DNA from: Alnus glutinosa
Lineage: Eukaryota > Streptophyta > Magnoliopsida > Fagales > Betulaceae
Assembly: GCF_958979055.1 (NCBI RefSeq)
Contig: NC_084888.1
Location: forward strand, 12,566,804 to 12,630,803
Reading direction: 5' to 3'
DNA: 64,000 bases
A program made the translations under genes and the position numbers. Each line of letters begins with the position of its first letter. Position 1 is the first letter of the stretch. A model generated the notes under the pieces. That model was not told the DNA's origin and made no database searches. It saw nothing but the letters and a program-made list of their open reading frames with translations. Of this stretch, positions 42,034 through 53,868 are shown in pieces.

Positions 42034-43279
42034 GAATAATATACTATGTGTATTATGTAAGCATAAATTAAGTAACAAATAACAATAATTATTAGTCAAT
42101 ATATATTAATTGGTCATATGTATATAAAATAACAGAAGTGAATAATATCAATAATTAATTGGTAGTCATATGATATAATATTAGTAGTATTAGTAGGTAG
42201 TTATGAATTATGATTAAATTTGATAATTATGATTTATGACTCATAAATTTATAATAATCATACTTAATTACTTATTATAGATTCATAGATAATCTCATAA
42301 ATCAAGTGATATGATATGATTCATAATTCATAATCATAAATATATATACATATTAGTGACATATATAATTATAGCTACATAGTGTTATATATGATATAGT
42401 ATACAAATTCATACTAATATAATGGTTTACTATTTAGATACTTAGTTAGATACACTCATACACTTAATAAGTATGATTTATGATTTTAAGTATTTAATAA
42501 TTATCAGTAATATTTAGATACAATGACTATATATATAGATTACATACGTAAGTTACGGTAAGTATGAATTCACGTTATTCATATGATATAATAACACTTA
42601 TGAAACTTAATCATGTTATTCATATATAATAATAATGTGATCATACAATCCCAAATTAAGTTATTAGGATTGGAATTACTTATATATTAATTATAATCAC
42701 AATTCACGAGTTATGAATTATTATTATAATTTAGATCATATGATTTAACATTGTACTATATAACCGTTAGATATGATCTAATTAGTATTATCAATCGACT
42801 TTAAAAAAAAAAAAAAAAAACAAAGTATTATCATTATATATATATATATATAACGAATTAATAGTCAATATAAAAACTAACTAACTTATATTAAGTTAAA
42901 ACATTAACAATGTCTTACAATTATTTTATTTTATTTCTTTAGTTGTAATTGTATTCAGATTTTAGATTCATTGGCAATTGCTTAATGCAAAATCCTAATA
43001 CGTGCAATTTGCACATTATTTGAAATTTCGTGATTTAATTTTATTTTTTTTATTTTTTTTATGCTAAAGTCAATCATTTTGAATTGTGAAATGGGCCGAG
43101 CTCGAACTCGGAACAACATATTTTCCTACACGATCCGGTCTCGCACAGGATTTTTCAGTTCATGTCGAGCTCGAGCTCTACTGTTACTTAAACGAGTCGA
43201 TCCCGGACATGCAATACCCACTCAGGATCGGCTCGTTTACACCCCTAGATCGAAGTTCTTCTGTCCAATTTATGTCAAT
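40768..43279 (-). repeat. Left arm of a large inverted duplication (split by a TIR element)
   Basis: 40768 to about 41765, plus the short piece 43248-43279, is the inverted complement of 45471-46345. Matching words include aggttaaacatat, ggcagataccttaattgcat, cccacatagtcatggtcaag, gcgacg(c)tgccgctcgtag (inverted) and gtccaatttatgtcaat. An ORF start (MADTLIASFSKFSNIT) survives in both arms but is broken here by an indel. The arm is interrupted by the hAT-like element 41788-43247. It lies immediately upstream of MED9. The origin of the duplicated unit is unknown; it looks like a 5' leader or promoter of a gene. Confidence 0.85.
41788..43247. mobile_element. hAT-like element with GAGCTCGA-type subterminal repeats
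   Basis: The left end TAAGGGTATAAACGAGC is complementary to the right end GCTCGTTTACACCCCTA. Subterminal stretches (41800-42000 and 43095-43240) are crowded with 'actcgactcg', 'gagctcgagctc' and 'gctcg' words. The interior (42000-43060) is very AT-rich (TA repeats, 'cataattcataatc') with no gene. Flanking octamers do not match. It splits the left inverted-duplication arm, and the right arm is continuous at that place, which shows that it is an insertion. Confidence 0.7.
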
Positions 43280-43298
43280 TAAAAATTGGAAATAGATG

Positions 43299-43338
<40 letters not shown>
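43299..43338. repeat. A tract of about 39-40 bp
   Basis: An uninterrupted A run just after the inverted-duplication arm ends at 43279. It could be the tail of an older retroposon, but no matching direct repeat was found. Confidence 0.7.
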
Positions 43339-43341
<3 letters not shown>

Positions 43342-43724
43342 CATACACATTATGTGGGTCCCACCTTATGTGAGAGTCTGAGTGTATTGGGTGTTTTTGT
43401 ATCACTCCTCATCAAAATAACATGTGTCTACATACTTACTCCTTTATGCATCCGCTATTTTTTAATAAATTTTATTTTGATTAAATTTTAGGATTAAATA
43501 CCTTTGACTTTCGGCTTTAAAAGCATTTTTAATAGCTTCATCAAATTTTACTTGTTAAAAATCTCTTTTCTTTATTTTAGTCATCAGTTTTTTTTTTAAA
43601 TACTCCTAGCAGTCCCACGATTTTCGTTATCTATTATCACTATTTCATTTAAATAATATTTTTTTCCAAATTTCTTTTTTTTTTTTCTATAATCTTTTTT
43701 TAATGTTTATCTTCTCATATTGGT

Positions 43725-43726
<2 letters not shown>

Positions 43727-43772
<46 letters not shown>

Positions 43773-43983
43773 TAATAGTCATATTTGTGAATATGAAAAT
43801 GTGCTCTCATATTAAAATTCATAACATTTCTATTTGGATGCTAAGAAAACATAGGAAAAAGTCACACAACTAATTAAAAAGTCATATTTGTGAATATGAA
43901 AATGTGCTCTCATATTAAAATTCATAACATTTCTATTTGGATGCTAAGAAAACATAGGAAAAAGTCACACAACTAATTAAAAC
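43727..43983. repeat. (AT)n microsatellite followed by perfect 103-bp tandem duplication
   Basis: A (TA) tract runs from about 43727 to 43770. Two adjoining copies starting gtcatatttgtgaatatg follow at 43778 and 43881. They read identically through 'cacacaactaattaaaa'. No gene is seen from 43340 to 44300. Confidence 0.88.
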
Positions 43984-44304
43984 GACCAAATACCTCAAAA
44001 ACTGTAAGATTCAAGAATATACTTGAGTTTTTTCACCAATTTTCTAATCAAGCCATTACTCAGCAATTAACATTACAAAGGAGATGATCGAAGATAAGGG
44101 AGAGAGAAAACGAATTTAACGATATTTTAATAATTTGGCGAGTAAATAGTACTCACTATTGTTGGTGAGTACTGTTCACTCACCAAAACTTTTTGTTTAG
44201 AGTAGTGAGTTTGTTAGAGTGTATTTTTGTGTGCTTTCACTAAATTGCCTTGGTGAGACTGCTAAGAATACTCTAAGTAAATAGAGTTACTTGTAAACAT
44301 ACTT

Positions 44305-44838
44305 AGATTAGCTCGGTTCGGGATTCGTTCATTTATTAAACAAATATAACTGGAACATTTTTTTAAGCTCGTTTAATAAACGAGCTGAACATGTCAATAC
44401 TCGGCTTGGCTCGGGGTAGGCTCACGAACAAAGCTCGTGGAAGCTCGACTCAGCTCGTGAAATGCACGGTTACCAAGTCTGATATCTCCTCTTCCCCATA
44501 TAGCTCCTCAACCATCATGTTACTAGCTTTAATCTTTATTGTAGATGCATCTCTTACCCTAACTTTCAACCATTCAACTTCTCATTTCTTGAAGCTTAAC
44601 CTCTCAAGCCTCTAAACCCTAAGCGTCGGGGTTTCAAAAAACAATAGAAAATTTAAATGAGCTCGAGCTATTTTATTTGATAAATACTTGTCGAGTTCAA
44701 ACCCCTCGAGAAAGCAATGAGCCGAGCTCAAACATATGGTTTGAAAATTTCACCGAGCTCAAACTCGATACAAATTTGTCGTGCTGAGTCCGAACATGCA
44801 AAACTCGACTCAGCTTGGTTCACACACATCCCTACCCC
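44305..44838. mobile_element. Decayed hAT-like element, GAGCTCG-type ends
   Basis: Between 'gattagctcggttcggg' (44307) and 'ttggttcacacacatcccta' (44815-44834) both flanks are full of gctcg/cgagct words. The outer text ends CACACATCCCTA, a variant of the CACCCCTA end of the other elements. The middle 44475-44620 looks like unrelated captured DNA (a short frame with no resemblance). Target duplication was not found. Confidence 0.45.
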
Positions 44839-45470
44839 TTGTGGTTTAATTCCATTTTTTTTTTCCACCTAAGTTTCATTTTATATCGTAGATAATACAT
44901 CATTTATGACTAAAAACGAAGATAATACCTCCGTCCAACTTTCTTCCAAAAATTAACGGAAGTCCATATCAACACCCTAAAGAAAATAGACACATGTCAT
45001 ATGTCCCATTAAGAATAAAATTAAAAAAGTACAAATATTAAAAAAAAAAAAAAATTAAGACTGGCCATGAGATGGCTCGAGCCATCTTTTTTTTTTTAAT
45101 TGTTTTTATAATTTTCAATTTTTTAATTTTATTTTTAATGAAACATAGGACACGTGTTTATTTTTAAGGGTGATAACGTGAACTTTTATCAATTTTTTTA
45201 GGGAAGTCGAATTAAAGCACCATTTTCGTTGATGTATTATTTACAATAAAAAATGAAACTTATTATTAAGGTAGAAAAAAATAAAATTGTTAAATCAGAT
45301 GGGTCAAAGTATTTAACCCAAAAATTTAATCTAATATTCACTTTTTCGCGTTGTGAGAAAAAGTACGTATTTTTTTAATAATAATAATAACCGAATGGAA
45401 ATAAATTTTATTGAAAAAAAAGCGTATGCATCAAAAAGTACGTATTTAAAGACACGTTATTTTTATATAT

Positions 45471-46345
45471 TGACATAAATTGGACAGAGGAACTCCTTTT
45501 TGTCCTTCGCCCCCCAAATTGAAAATTCATTCTCTCTAAAAGCCATTTCCCCCCAAATTTCCCCCTCCCCGACGCCCCCCGCTCGTCCAAGCTGGAATTT
45601 CAAGCAGCAATTGACGTGCGACGCTGCCGCTCGTAGCCCCTAAATTTCAAGCCCCAGCTCTCTCGCTCTCGAGCCACAACCACCACACACCGCCAGGTAC
45701 GCCGCTGACGACTGACGAGGACGGTTGATGAGTTTTCTCTTCAAAAACTAATCTGTTTCTATTCCTGATGAGATATATTGTTTCATGGTGTAATTCTTGT
45801 GTGGTTGAAGTGGGTTGAGTTGGGTTGTGTAGATTTCCGTGGGTTTATTGATCTATGTCCAGATGTGGTTAATTCCTGTGGGTTGTGTTGATTATTTGGA
45901 TTGTGGGCTTCTGCTTCCTGCTTTTCTCGCTGGTTGAGGTGGGTTGAGTTGGGTTGAGTTGAGTTGAGTTGGGTTGAATTTGGGACGAAATAGGCCCTGG
46001 CGAATCCCAAAGGTTTCTTCGGTAAGAGTTAATGAAACTTGACCATGACTATGTGGGATTGGAGATAGATTTTGCACTGCTTTTGGAGTTATGTTGGAAA
46101 ATTTAGAAAATGATGCAATTAAGGTATCCGCCATTAGTTGCGAAATTGATTGGTGCGATATGTTTAACCTCTAAGTAGTAATTCCAAGTACTATTTTCTT
46201 ATGTTGTAGTCAATTTCTTAAAGCCTCAATAGCATTTGCATGTATACAATTTATTACAGCCGTGATCAAATTCAGTAGAGACTAGAGATTCATGGATGTT
46301 TTCATATTAGATGATGTGAAAGTTCATTTTCTCAATTTTGTGTTG
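45471..46345 (+). repeat. Right arm of the inverted duplication
   Basis: Inverted partner of 40768-41765/43248-43279 and uninterrupted. On the minus strand it holds an 80-aa frame beginning MADTLIASFSKFSNITPKAV (46134-45892) that runs into GTT-repeat DNA (Asn/Ser/Thr/Gln tail). On the + strand it resembles a GC-richer leader (45500-45690) with a possible donor at 'ccgccaggtacg'. Similarity stops at about 46340, exactly where the LINE relic begins. No known protein was recognised. Confidence 0.8.
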
Positions 46346-47504
46346 GGTGGGGTTTAGGGCTTTCTCCTTCCACCACCTTTAGCAGCTGCTGACGAGATAA
46401 ATAGTTGGCTTGCTCAATGCGATAAGGTCACGGTTGAGTATCTGGGTGGGGGATGCCAGCTGGGTTTCACATCCCCTGACCATTTATTTCCCATGGGGAT
46501 GGGGGGTGGCTTTGCTATGAGTGCTTTGGAGGGGATGGATTTGAGGTGTGACTAGGGAAATGGAGTTGTGGATGTTTTCAATGGGTTCGAAGCCTCTCTC
46601 TACACCCCTCTAAATTCCTATCCCCTTGTTGTGTTGGGGAACTCTGGTGGCTCAAGTTTTGAGTGCTCAACTTGGGTGGTACAAAGAGTGAAGGAAATCC
46701 ATATGGTTGTGGGGATTTGTTGTGTGGGTTTTGAGGAGCAGTTTTTGGCTCTTCTAACAGCTATTGAAATTGAAACTCGTCGTCAGCAGGGCTCAACCTC
46801 TAGTTCTAAACAAAGGAATAAATGGAATAGGGAATTAAAAATATTAGAGTGATGCATAAATTACGATTCAAAAGGCGAGAGCTCAAGCTATCGTAAAGGT
46901 ATGAATAAGGGGTTAGCAGTTTTTTTATGAAGCCTAAACTTTTGTCATGGAATATGAGAGGGTTGAATGAAGGGAATAAATGCCTGAGGGCGAAAAACTT
47001 ACTCAGAGAATGGAAGGTTGACATTGTTTGTTTCCAAGAAACTATGCGCAAAGTCATGTCTCGTAGTGTTTGCGTAGTTGGTGGGGTTGCCATCATGTGG
47101 ATTGGTGCTTAGATTATAGAGAGGCCTTAGGAAGTGTTTTGATTATGTGGGATATGAGGGTCGTGGAGAAAATCAACGAGTGTGTGGGGGGTTGGTTCTT
47201 GGCGGTCACTTTTAGAACTATCGAGGATCATTTCACTTGGGCTTTTGCGGGTGTTTATGGCCCTAATTCCGATAGGGATAGAAGGCTCATTTGGGATGAG
47301 TTGGCTGGTTTACTCAGTTGGTGGAATTTGCCTTGGTGCATTGGGGTTGATTTTAACGTTACCAGATTCCCTAATGAGAGATCGGGCGATATCTGTTTAT
47401 GGCTAGCTATGGTGGAGTTTTCTGATTTCATTTTAGAGTAGGGCTTGATGGACCTCCCTCTTGTAGGCGATACTTTTACTTGGTCGAATAATTCCTCTTC
47501 ATTT

Positions 47505-47650
47505 AGAATTGATAGATTCCTACTTTTCTATTTCTAGATAGGTGTTTTCTCTGTATACTACCAGTGTACTAAGGGGCGCCTTATGCTTTTTATATAAAAT
47601 TGATTTCTTACCTATCAAAAAAAAAGAAAAGAAAAAGAATTAATAGATTC
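47505..47650 (+). mobile_element. 116-bp truncated LINE 3' UTR nested in the LINE relic
   Basis: Direct repeats agaattgatagattc (47505-47519) and agaattaatagattc (47636-47650) bracket a segment containing 'gtatactaccagtgtacta', 'aggggcgccttatgctttt' and 'ttacctatcaaaaaaaaa', the LINE 3' UTR. It interrupts the endonuclease region exactly between the halves of the [12 protein letters not shown] motif. Confidence 0.85.
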
Positions 47651-49329
47651 TTGGTCTCTCAAGAGTGGGAAGCCCATTTTCCTAGCGTGTCACGGAGGAG
47701 GTTTCCTAGACTTTGTTTGGATCACTTCCCAATCCTCCTTGATTGTGGTAACTTTCATAGGGGTAGTAGGCCCTTCAAATTTGAAAATGTGGCTTATAAT
47801 CTAAGGGTTTTGTGGACAGGGTGAAGCAGTGGTGGGACTCTTATCTTTTTCAAGGCTTTCCTGGCTTCATTTAGTTATCAAACTCACGGCTTAGAAAGAG
47901 ATGGAATAGGAGGTTTTTGGCAATGTAGAAAGGAAGAAGAAGATTCTTCTAGATGAGTTACATGTTGTTGATGTCATTGAAGAAGAAAGGGCCTTAGGCG
48001 TTGAGAAGAAAATGAAGAAGGCAAAAATCGTTAACGAGTTAGAAAGGTCTACTCTCATGGAGGTGAGTTGGAGGCAGAAATCTAGGGTTTTGTGGCTCAA
48101 GGAGGGTGACATGTGCACGAAGTTTTTTCACATAATGGCTAACTCCAACAGAAGAAGGAACACCATTGACTCTTTGTTGATTGATGGCATAATTTCTACC
48201 AACCAATCGGAGTTCAATGAGCACATTGTCCAGTTTTAGAAGAAGTTGTTTACCAAGCAATCCAGATGGAGTCCTATGGTGGACAATCTTTCCTTTGACT
48301 CTATTGATGAGGCTGAGGCTAGTTGGTTGGAGAGGGAGTTCGAGAAAAGAGAGGTGTGGGAAGTTGTGAAAGCAATAAATGGTGACATGGGTGGTTACTT
48401 TATGACTTTCTTCCAAGCTTGTTGGGTTGTTTTGAAGGAGGACATCATGAAGGTCTTTCATGAGTTCCATGCTAGTGGTAAGTTTGAGATAAGCCTTAAT
48501 GCTACGTTCCTTGTCCCCATTTCGAAGATCTCTAAGGCTGTCGACCTAAAGATTTTCACCTGATTAGTTTGGTGGGTAGCATTTACAAGATTATTGCTAA
48601 GATTCTAGCGAACAAGCTTAAGATTGTGTTGGAGAAGATCATCTCTAAGTCATATGATGCATTCATCCGAGGTAGGGGGATTCTAGATCTTATTTTTATT
48701 GCCAATGAATGCCTTGATGACAGAGTGGGATCTGGAGAATCGGGGTTTATTTGTAAAATGGATTTAGAAAAAGCTTATGATCATGTTAGTTGGGATTTTC
48801 TGTTGTATATGCTGAGAAGATGCGGATTTGGGGGGAAGTGGTGCTCATGAGAAGCTCATTGTATTTTATCAGTGCATTTCTCGGTTTTGGTGAACGGCTC
48901 TTCCACACGCTTCTTAGCAGCTCTCATGGCTTGAGGCAAGGGGACCCTCTGTCTCCTTTGTTGTTTGTCATAGTGATGGAGATGTTGGGTAGGATGATTT
49001 CAGCTATTGTGAGTGGGTGATTGTTGTTTGGCTTCTTTGTGGGGATGTGGTTTGATATGTCCCATTTTATGGGATAAGTTTTGTAGTCACACTAGATTTT
49101 AGGTGGGAGATGGTTCCAAGGTTATATTTTAGCATGATCTTTGGTGTGCGGATATGACCCTTAAGAGGATGTATTTCCAGTTTTATTTAGTATTGCTCGC
49201 TCAAAGGATGCTCCAATGGCAGCCCTCATGGAATTTTCTGGAGGTGCCATTCAATGAAACGTAAGCTTTGTTAGAGCGGCTTAGGATTGAGAGGTGGATG
49301 TCTTTGCCTTGTTCTTTAAGATGTATTTA

Positions 49330-50262
49330 CTCTCTCTCTCTCTCTCTCAACAAAAAACCCTTAGGTCTCTTCTCTGATAACGTCTACTGAGGAGGGAGGA
49401 GCCCATCCAATCTAGGTCCTATAGTGTTTTTTCTTCTTCTTTTTGGTCTTTTAGTTTTGAGTTTCTCTACATCTTGGGAGTAGATCTACGGTAGTTGGGT
49501 CGTCTTTCGTGCGCACACCCTCGCCCGAGGCCTCATCGGCTTGTTTTGGTTTTAATCGTCGACGTCAGTTTTGTGGATGGCTGTTGCGCTGATGTGCATG
49601 GTTGATTGGTTTTTTTACATCTTGGGATGTAGATCTACAGTGTTTGGGACCTTTTCCCCTTGCACATGCCTCAACGAGTGACTCTCTGTCGTGTTTTGGC
49701 TCTACCCCGCCGTTAGTGCAAGAACGGTGGCCAGGGGAGTTTCTGAAGCTTGGGAGTTAGGTCTATAGTGTTTGAGATTTTTCACTGCGCACGCGCCCCT
49801 CCGATGGCTTCTTCGGCATATTCTACGTCGCTCCGATACGTGTGGCACCACGCGTGTCCGCCATTGCAGTTTTTTTTTTCCTTGTAGGCTGTAGCTCTGG
49901 CTTTTTCTTTGTATTTTGGGTTTGCCTTTTATTTCGACCTCCGTTGGCTCGGGTTTTGGGTTTCTCATGTGGGTTTTGGGTCTTGGGTTTGTGGGTGTTT
50001 TTTTTGGAGGGTTGTTCGGGGTTTCTAGTGGGTTTTTGGGGGTTTGTTAGGTTGGGGTGCTTTCGGGGTAGGTTTGGATGTTTGATGGGGGTTTCAACTG
50101 TTTTTTGGGATTTGAGTTTCACATGGGTTTTGGTGTTGGCGGGTCGTTTTGCTGTTTTTGGGTTATGGGTTTTTAAGAGCTTTATTGTATACTGTCAGTA
50201 TATGTAGGGGCATCTTACGCTTTCGCAATAAAGTTGCATCATTACTTATAAAATAGAAAGAA
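49330..50262 (+). mobile_element. 0.9-kb nested insertion with a LINE tail and an unrelated body
   Basis: The relic's ORF2 sequence is interrupted after 'ttctttaagatgtattta' and resumes at about 50270 (DKLWWIPSKRRLF.. text). The insert starts at a (TC)n tract (49330-49348) and ends 'gtatactgtcagtatatgtaggggcatcttacgctttcgc...acttataaa', a LINE 3' tail. Its body is not LINE: it contains three diverged copies of 'cttgggagtagatctacggtgtttggg' (near 49470, 49622 and 49757) and GT-rich DNA. It may be a chimeric or SINE-like retroposon mobilised by the LINE. No convincing TSD was fixed. Confidence 0.6.
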
Positions 50263-50905
50263 TGAGAAGGGAAGGGGGAGACAAGTTGTGGTGGATCCCT
50301 TCAAAAAGAAGGTTGTTTGGTGTTAAATCTTTCTACAGGGTTATGAGTTGTCATGATGATTTCTATTACCCTTGGAAGAGTGTTTGGAGGACTAAGGTTT
50401 CGTTGAGAGTGGCCTTTTTATGTGGTCGGCGGCTCTAGGTAAGATCTTTACCATTGACAATCTCCGGAAGCGGTGTGTCATCGTGGTTGATTGGTGTTAT
50501 ATGTGCAAAAAGATGGTGAATCTGTGGACCATTCTTATTTTTCGTTGTGAGGTTGCTTGTGCCATTTGGAATGTTTTCTTCAATCGATTTGGGTTGTCTT
50601 AGGTTATGCCTAGATTAGTAGTCGATTTGTATGCTTGTTGGTAGACTACCGGCAGTACTCGAAGCACTACTGTGTGGGAGATGGTGCCCTCTTGCATTTT
50701 GTGGTGTCTATGGAAGGAAATAAATGATAAGAGTTTTGAGGACCATGATAGGACTTTAGAAAAGATTAAGTCTTTATTTTTCAACACTTTGTATCTCTGA
50801 ACAGCTGCTTATGTTTCTCCTTTGGCGATTAGTTATCATGATTCTCTTGTGTACTTATTGTGTACAAGGGCCCCTTTCACTTTTAAGGATATCTTGATTA
50901 CTTAT

Positions 50906-52043
50906 TAAAAAGATTCTCCAGTGCTGATTCCGAGCTAATTTCCATGGTGTACCCAGCCAAGTTTTTAGAGATTTTGTTCCTCTCCTTCTATGCTATTTCT
51001 TGGTTTGGTTTGTTGGTGTCTGTTATCATGGGTCATTAGGTTCTCCACTGAATGATTCCCAGTTGATTGCCATGGTATACCTGATGCTATTCTCCAGTTA
51101 TAACTATGATGTAGAATTAGAGGAGGTAATAAGTTATTCTCCAGTTATGATTATAATGCAGGAATGTATTAAGTTGAAAGATCAGAAATGGGAGGAGAAG
51201 AAGGGGTTGTTAACCACTTTTAACGGTCAACACCATAGCCTTCCGAATTATTTTCTTTTTATCTCAAGAGAAGAACTGCTGATGAGATGCTATCAGATTT
51301 TTAGCAAGAAGAGATTTTGTGATTTTTCAGGAACCTAAATATGGAGGCTTCATAACAGTGTGGGGTGGTAGTATGGGATGGTATATAAAGGTGTATGTAG
51401 ACTGATTATGCAGGATGTGAAATTTTTGACACAAATGGATGGGGTTTGTGAATTTTTGAATTTCATCTATCTCAATAGCATGGTTGACCATGAAGGCTGC
51501 ATTTAGTTGCATGGGGCCCTTGGATTTGATATTGCATTCAGACATTATAGTTTGGTGGTCGAATACCTTAAATCGGTTTGGCTAAAGAATGTGAAATTTA
51601 CTAAAACTGGGCAGGAGAATTGGTGAGAATATGCCATTTAGGTTGATTTGGTTGGCATGTAAAAGGGGCGTTGAAGTGGAGTTGGAGGTCAAGCCCATTC
51701 CAAATTCACTTTTTGATGGTTCTATGACCTACATAAGCAGGATGTACCTAGGTTTGTTGGAGATAATATCATTTACTTTAATGCATCGATAAGAAGGCAG
51801 GTAAGAGAAAGGTGACAACACCAGCTTAATATATTTTTGCCTTTAACTTGAACCTCCTATAAACCTTGAATGCTGCCCTGTTTTGATGACCTATGATGAC
51901 CCCATCGGTCCTCTATAACTTAGATCTTTACGTCTATGATTATTTTTTTGTACAATAAGATTCAAAGTCCCAGGCCTGTTTGATTCCAACATATATTCGA
52001 GGATGACAATGACAATTCCTGTTTTATTTTTGGGACCTACTGA
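50906..52043. other. 1.1 kb with no recognised gene
   Basis: Mixed composition; several short frames (for example 51000-51338) show no family resemblance. A true first exon of the small protein gene at 54065 could lie here but cannot be identified. Confidence 0.4.
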
Positions 52044-53868
52044 TAGGGGTGTAAATCTGGACCGGATAAAACCGGCCGGGAAACCGGATCCGGGCATTGA
52101 CCGGCTCTGGGAAATCGGGAAACCCGGTTGGAACCCGGGTACCCGACTCCGGGATACCCGGTACCCGGAGCCGAAGCCAGGTTTTTATTTACAAAAACTC
52201 CGGGTATACCCGAGGTACCCGGATCCGGGTAGGTTCAGCCCTTAAAAAAATAAATTTACCTACTTACCCTTGAATTACATGCTTAGGAACTTAAATAGGA
52301 AGGGGTTTTTTCGTCTTTTTAGTAAAAAAAATTGTTGCCCTACTTTTTCTGGTTTTCCCCCAAGCCGCCGTTCTCTTCAGTCCTCACAATCTCACTTCTC
52401 ACTCGACACGGTCACTCACTCACACGGACAGGGGACACTCACGGACTCACGGCGTTCGGCGTTCGGCGTTCGGTCACTTCGCCGGCTCACTCTTCTCCTT
52501 CGCCACTCACCGACTCGTCGCCTACGGATCCGGGAGATTGAATCAGGTAACCGACTTTGTTCTTAGTTCTTCATTCTTCATTCTTCTTCATCTTTCTCTG
52601 TTTGTTTAGGGACCGGGTGTTTTGATTTGTTTAGTGACTGGGTGTTTTGATTTTTGTTAGGTTTTGATATTGGTGGCCGAAATTTAGATGGGATTAAGGG
52701 ATTTGGCCGAAATATAAAGATGTGGTATCATCTAGATCTACGCTCAGAGTCTCAGAGATAGAAAGAAAATACCAAGAGATGAAAGCAGATGTTTCCTCCA
52801 AGTCAGATCTCCCATTTTAGTTAGGTCGTGTCGTTGTGAGGGAAGATACAGTATGAATCCTTCGTTTAATTCAGTTGCAATCCCTTCCTGTTCTAGACTC
52901 TTATTAATTGGTTTACTTATATGCTTTTGTAATATAGTAATGAGCATTGGTATGTGCTTGATATTTATTAGAATTGAACCTTTTTGTGTATGTAGTCATT
53001 CCAAACCGCCAAATCATGGTATTTGAAACAAATCCATCTGGGTGCTCAATTTTATTCGGGCCTTTGAGACACCATAATCACATTCTCTTTGCTTCATACT
53101 GCACAAAATTTTGATTATCTTGATGAGATGAGAGATTTTGATTAAGACAATTTGGGTTATATTGGCATGGTGGTCTCTCTTTCTCTGTGTCTCTTTGGTT
53201 CATTAGGACTACTTTTACAAACCAGAGACAATTATATATTCCTCAATTCTCTGTGTGTTTCAAGACCCAAAAAAAGAAACAGAAAAAAGAAAAGAACAGA
53301 AAATTAAAGAATCTCAAAGACAATTCCTGCAGACTCAATATGGATACTGCCTATTGCATGGAGTGATTCTGGGCATTTTATTCTTGTTTTCTTTATTTTG
53401 CTTTTCATTTTATATTTGTGCAGCATTATCTTTCTTTCGGATTTTCTTTGGAAATCTCCCGAAGTTATCTTGTACTTATATATTTTTTCATTTTATATTT
53501 ATGCAGCATTGTCTTTCTTTCGGATTTTCTTGGGAAATTCACCGAAGTTATCTTGTACTTCGGTAAATTTTATGGGCAGTTTGCATTTGTTTTGGGATGC
53601 CTGTTTGCATTTGTTTTATGGTAGCATGACTTATGCCGTTTAAGTGGAATACTGTTGTATTTATTTATTTTTGATGGACTAGAACGGTTATTTTGTTTGT
53701 TTTATACCACCCGGACCGGATACCCGGGTTATCCGGGTAAAACCGGGTACCCTTACCCGGGGTACCCGGGTCCGGGACCGGGTGTCTAAAACGGAAAACC
53801 CGGGGTCCTGGAGCCGGTTCCCTGTTTTTACCCAATACCCGGGAACCCGCTCCGGGTTTACACCCCTA
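52044..53868. mobile_element. hAT-like element with CCCGGGTACC subterminal repeats
   Basis: The left end TAGGGGTGTAAATCTGG and right end CCGGGTTTACACCCCTA are inverted repeats. Flanking octamers cctactga (52036-52043) and cctcctaa (53869-53876) agree at 6 of 8. Subterminal regions (52060-52235 and 53705-53855) consist almost entirely of ccgg, cccgggtaccc and accggg words. The interior contains a leader-like GC-rich segment (52340-52546) with a GT donor (52547), and about 1.1 kb of AT-rich DNA with a near-repeat pair (ttttcattttatatttgtgcagcattatctttctttcgg at about 53400 and 53495). No transposase. Confidence 0.65.
52340..52546 (+). other. Leader-like exon candidate inside the hAT-like element
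   Basis: A CT-rich, leader-like stretch ends ..gattgaatcag|gtaacc, with a good donor at 52547. The next plausible acceptor downstream is ttgcag at 54044-54049, just before the ATG of the small protein. If used, this would be that gene's 5' UTR exon. It could equally be captured DNA from another gene. Confidence 0.35.

Larger units (their letters stand above)
46356..50905 (+). mobile_element. Decayed LINE of the same family as the HSP60-intron LINE
   Basis: 46568-46852 matches the C-terminal part of ORF1 (WVVQRVKEIHMVVGI; LLTAIEIETRRQ). 46927 starts ORF2 with MKPKLLSWNMRGLNEGNKC. Further matches are [18 protein letters not shown] and [13 protein letters not shown] (47220-47440), SWRQKSRVLWLKEGD (48060-48115), YKIIAKILANKLKIVLEKI (48585-48645), [17 protein letters not shown] (48758-48805), [18 protein letters not shown] (48935-48990) and the zf-RVT end at 50410-50780. 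The FADD box region is deleted at about 49020. Many stops and frameshifts are present. The 3' end (about 50860-50905) resembles the LINE tail. It is inactive. Confidence 0.88.

Noticed and set aside
49842..50207. 121-aa hydrophobic frame that looks like a membrane protein
   Set aside because: Arises from GT-rich repetitive DNA inside a retroposon body; Phe/Gly/Val bias follows base composition.
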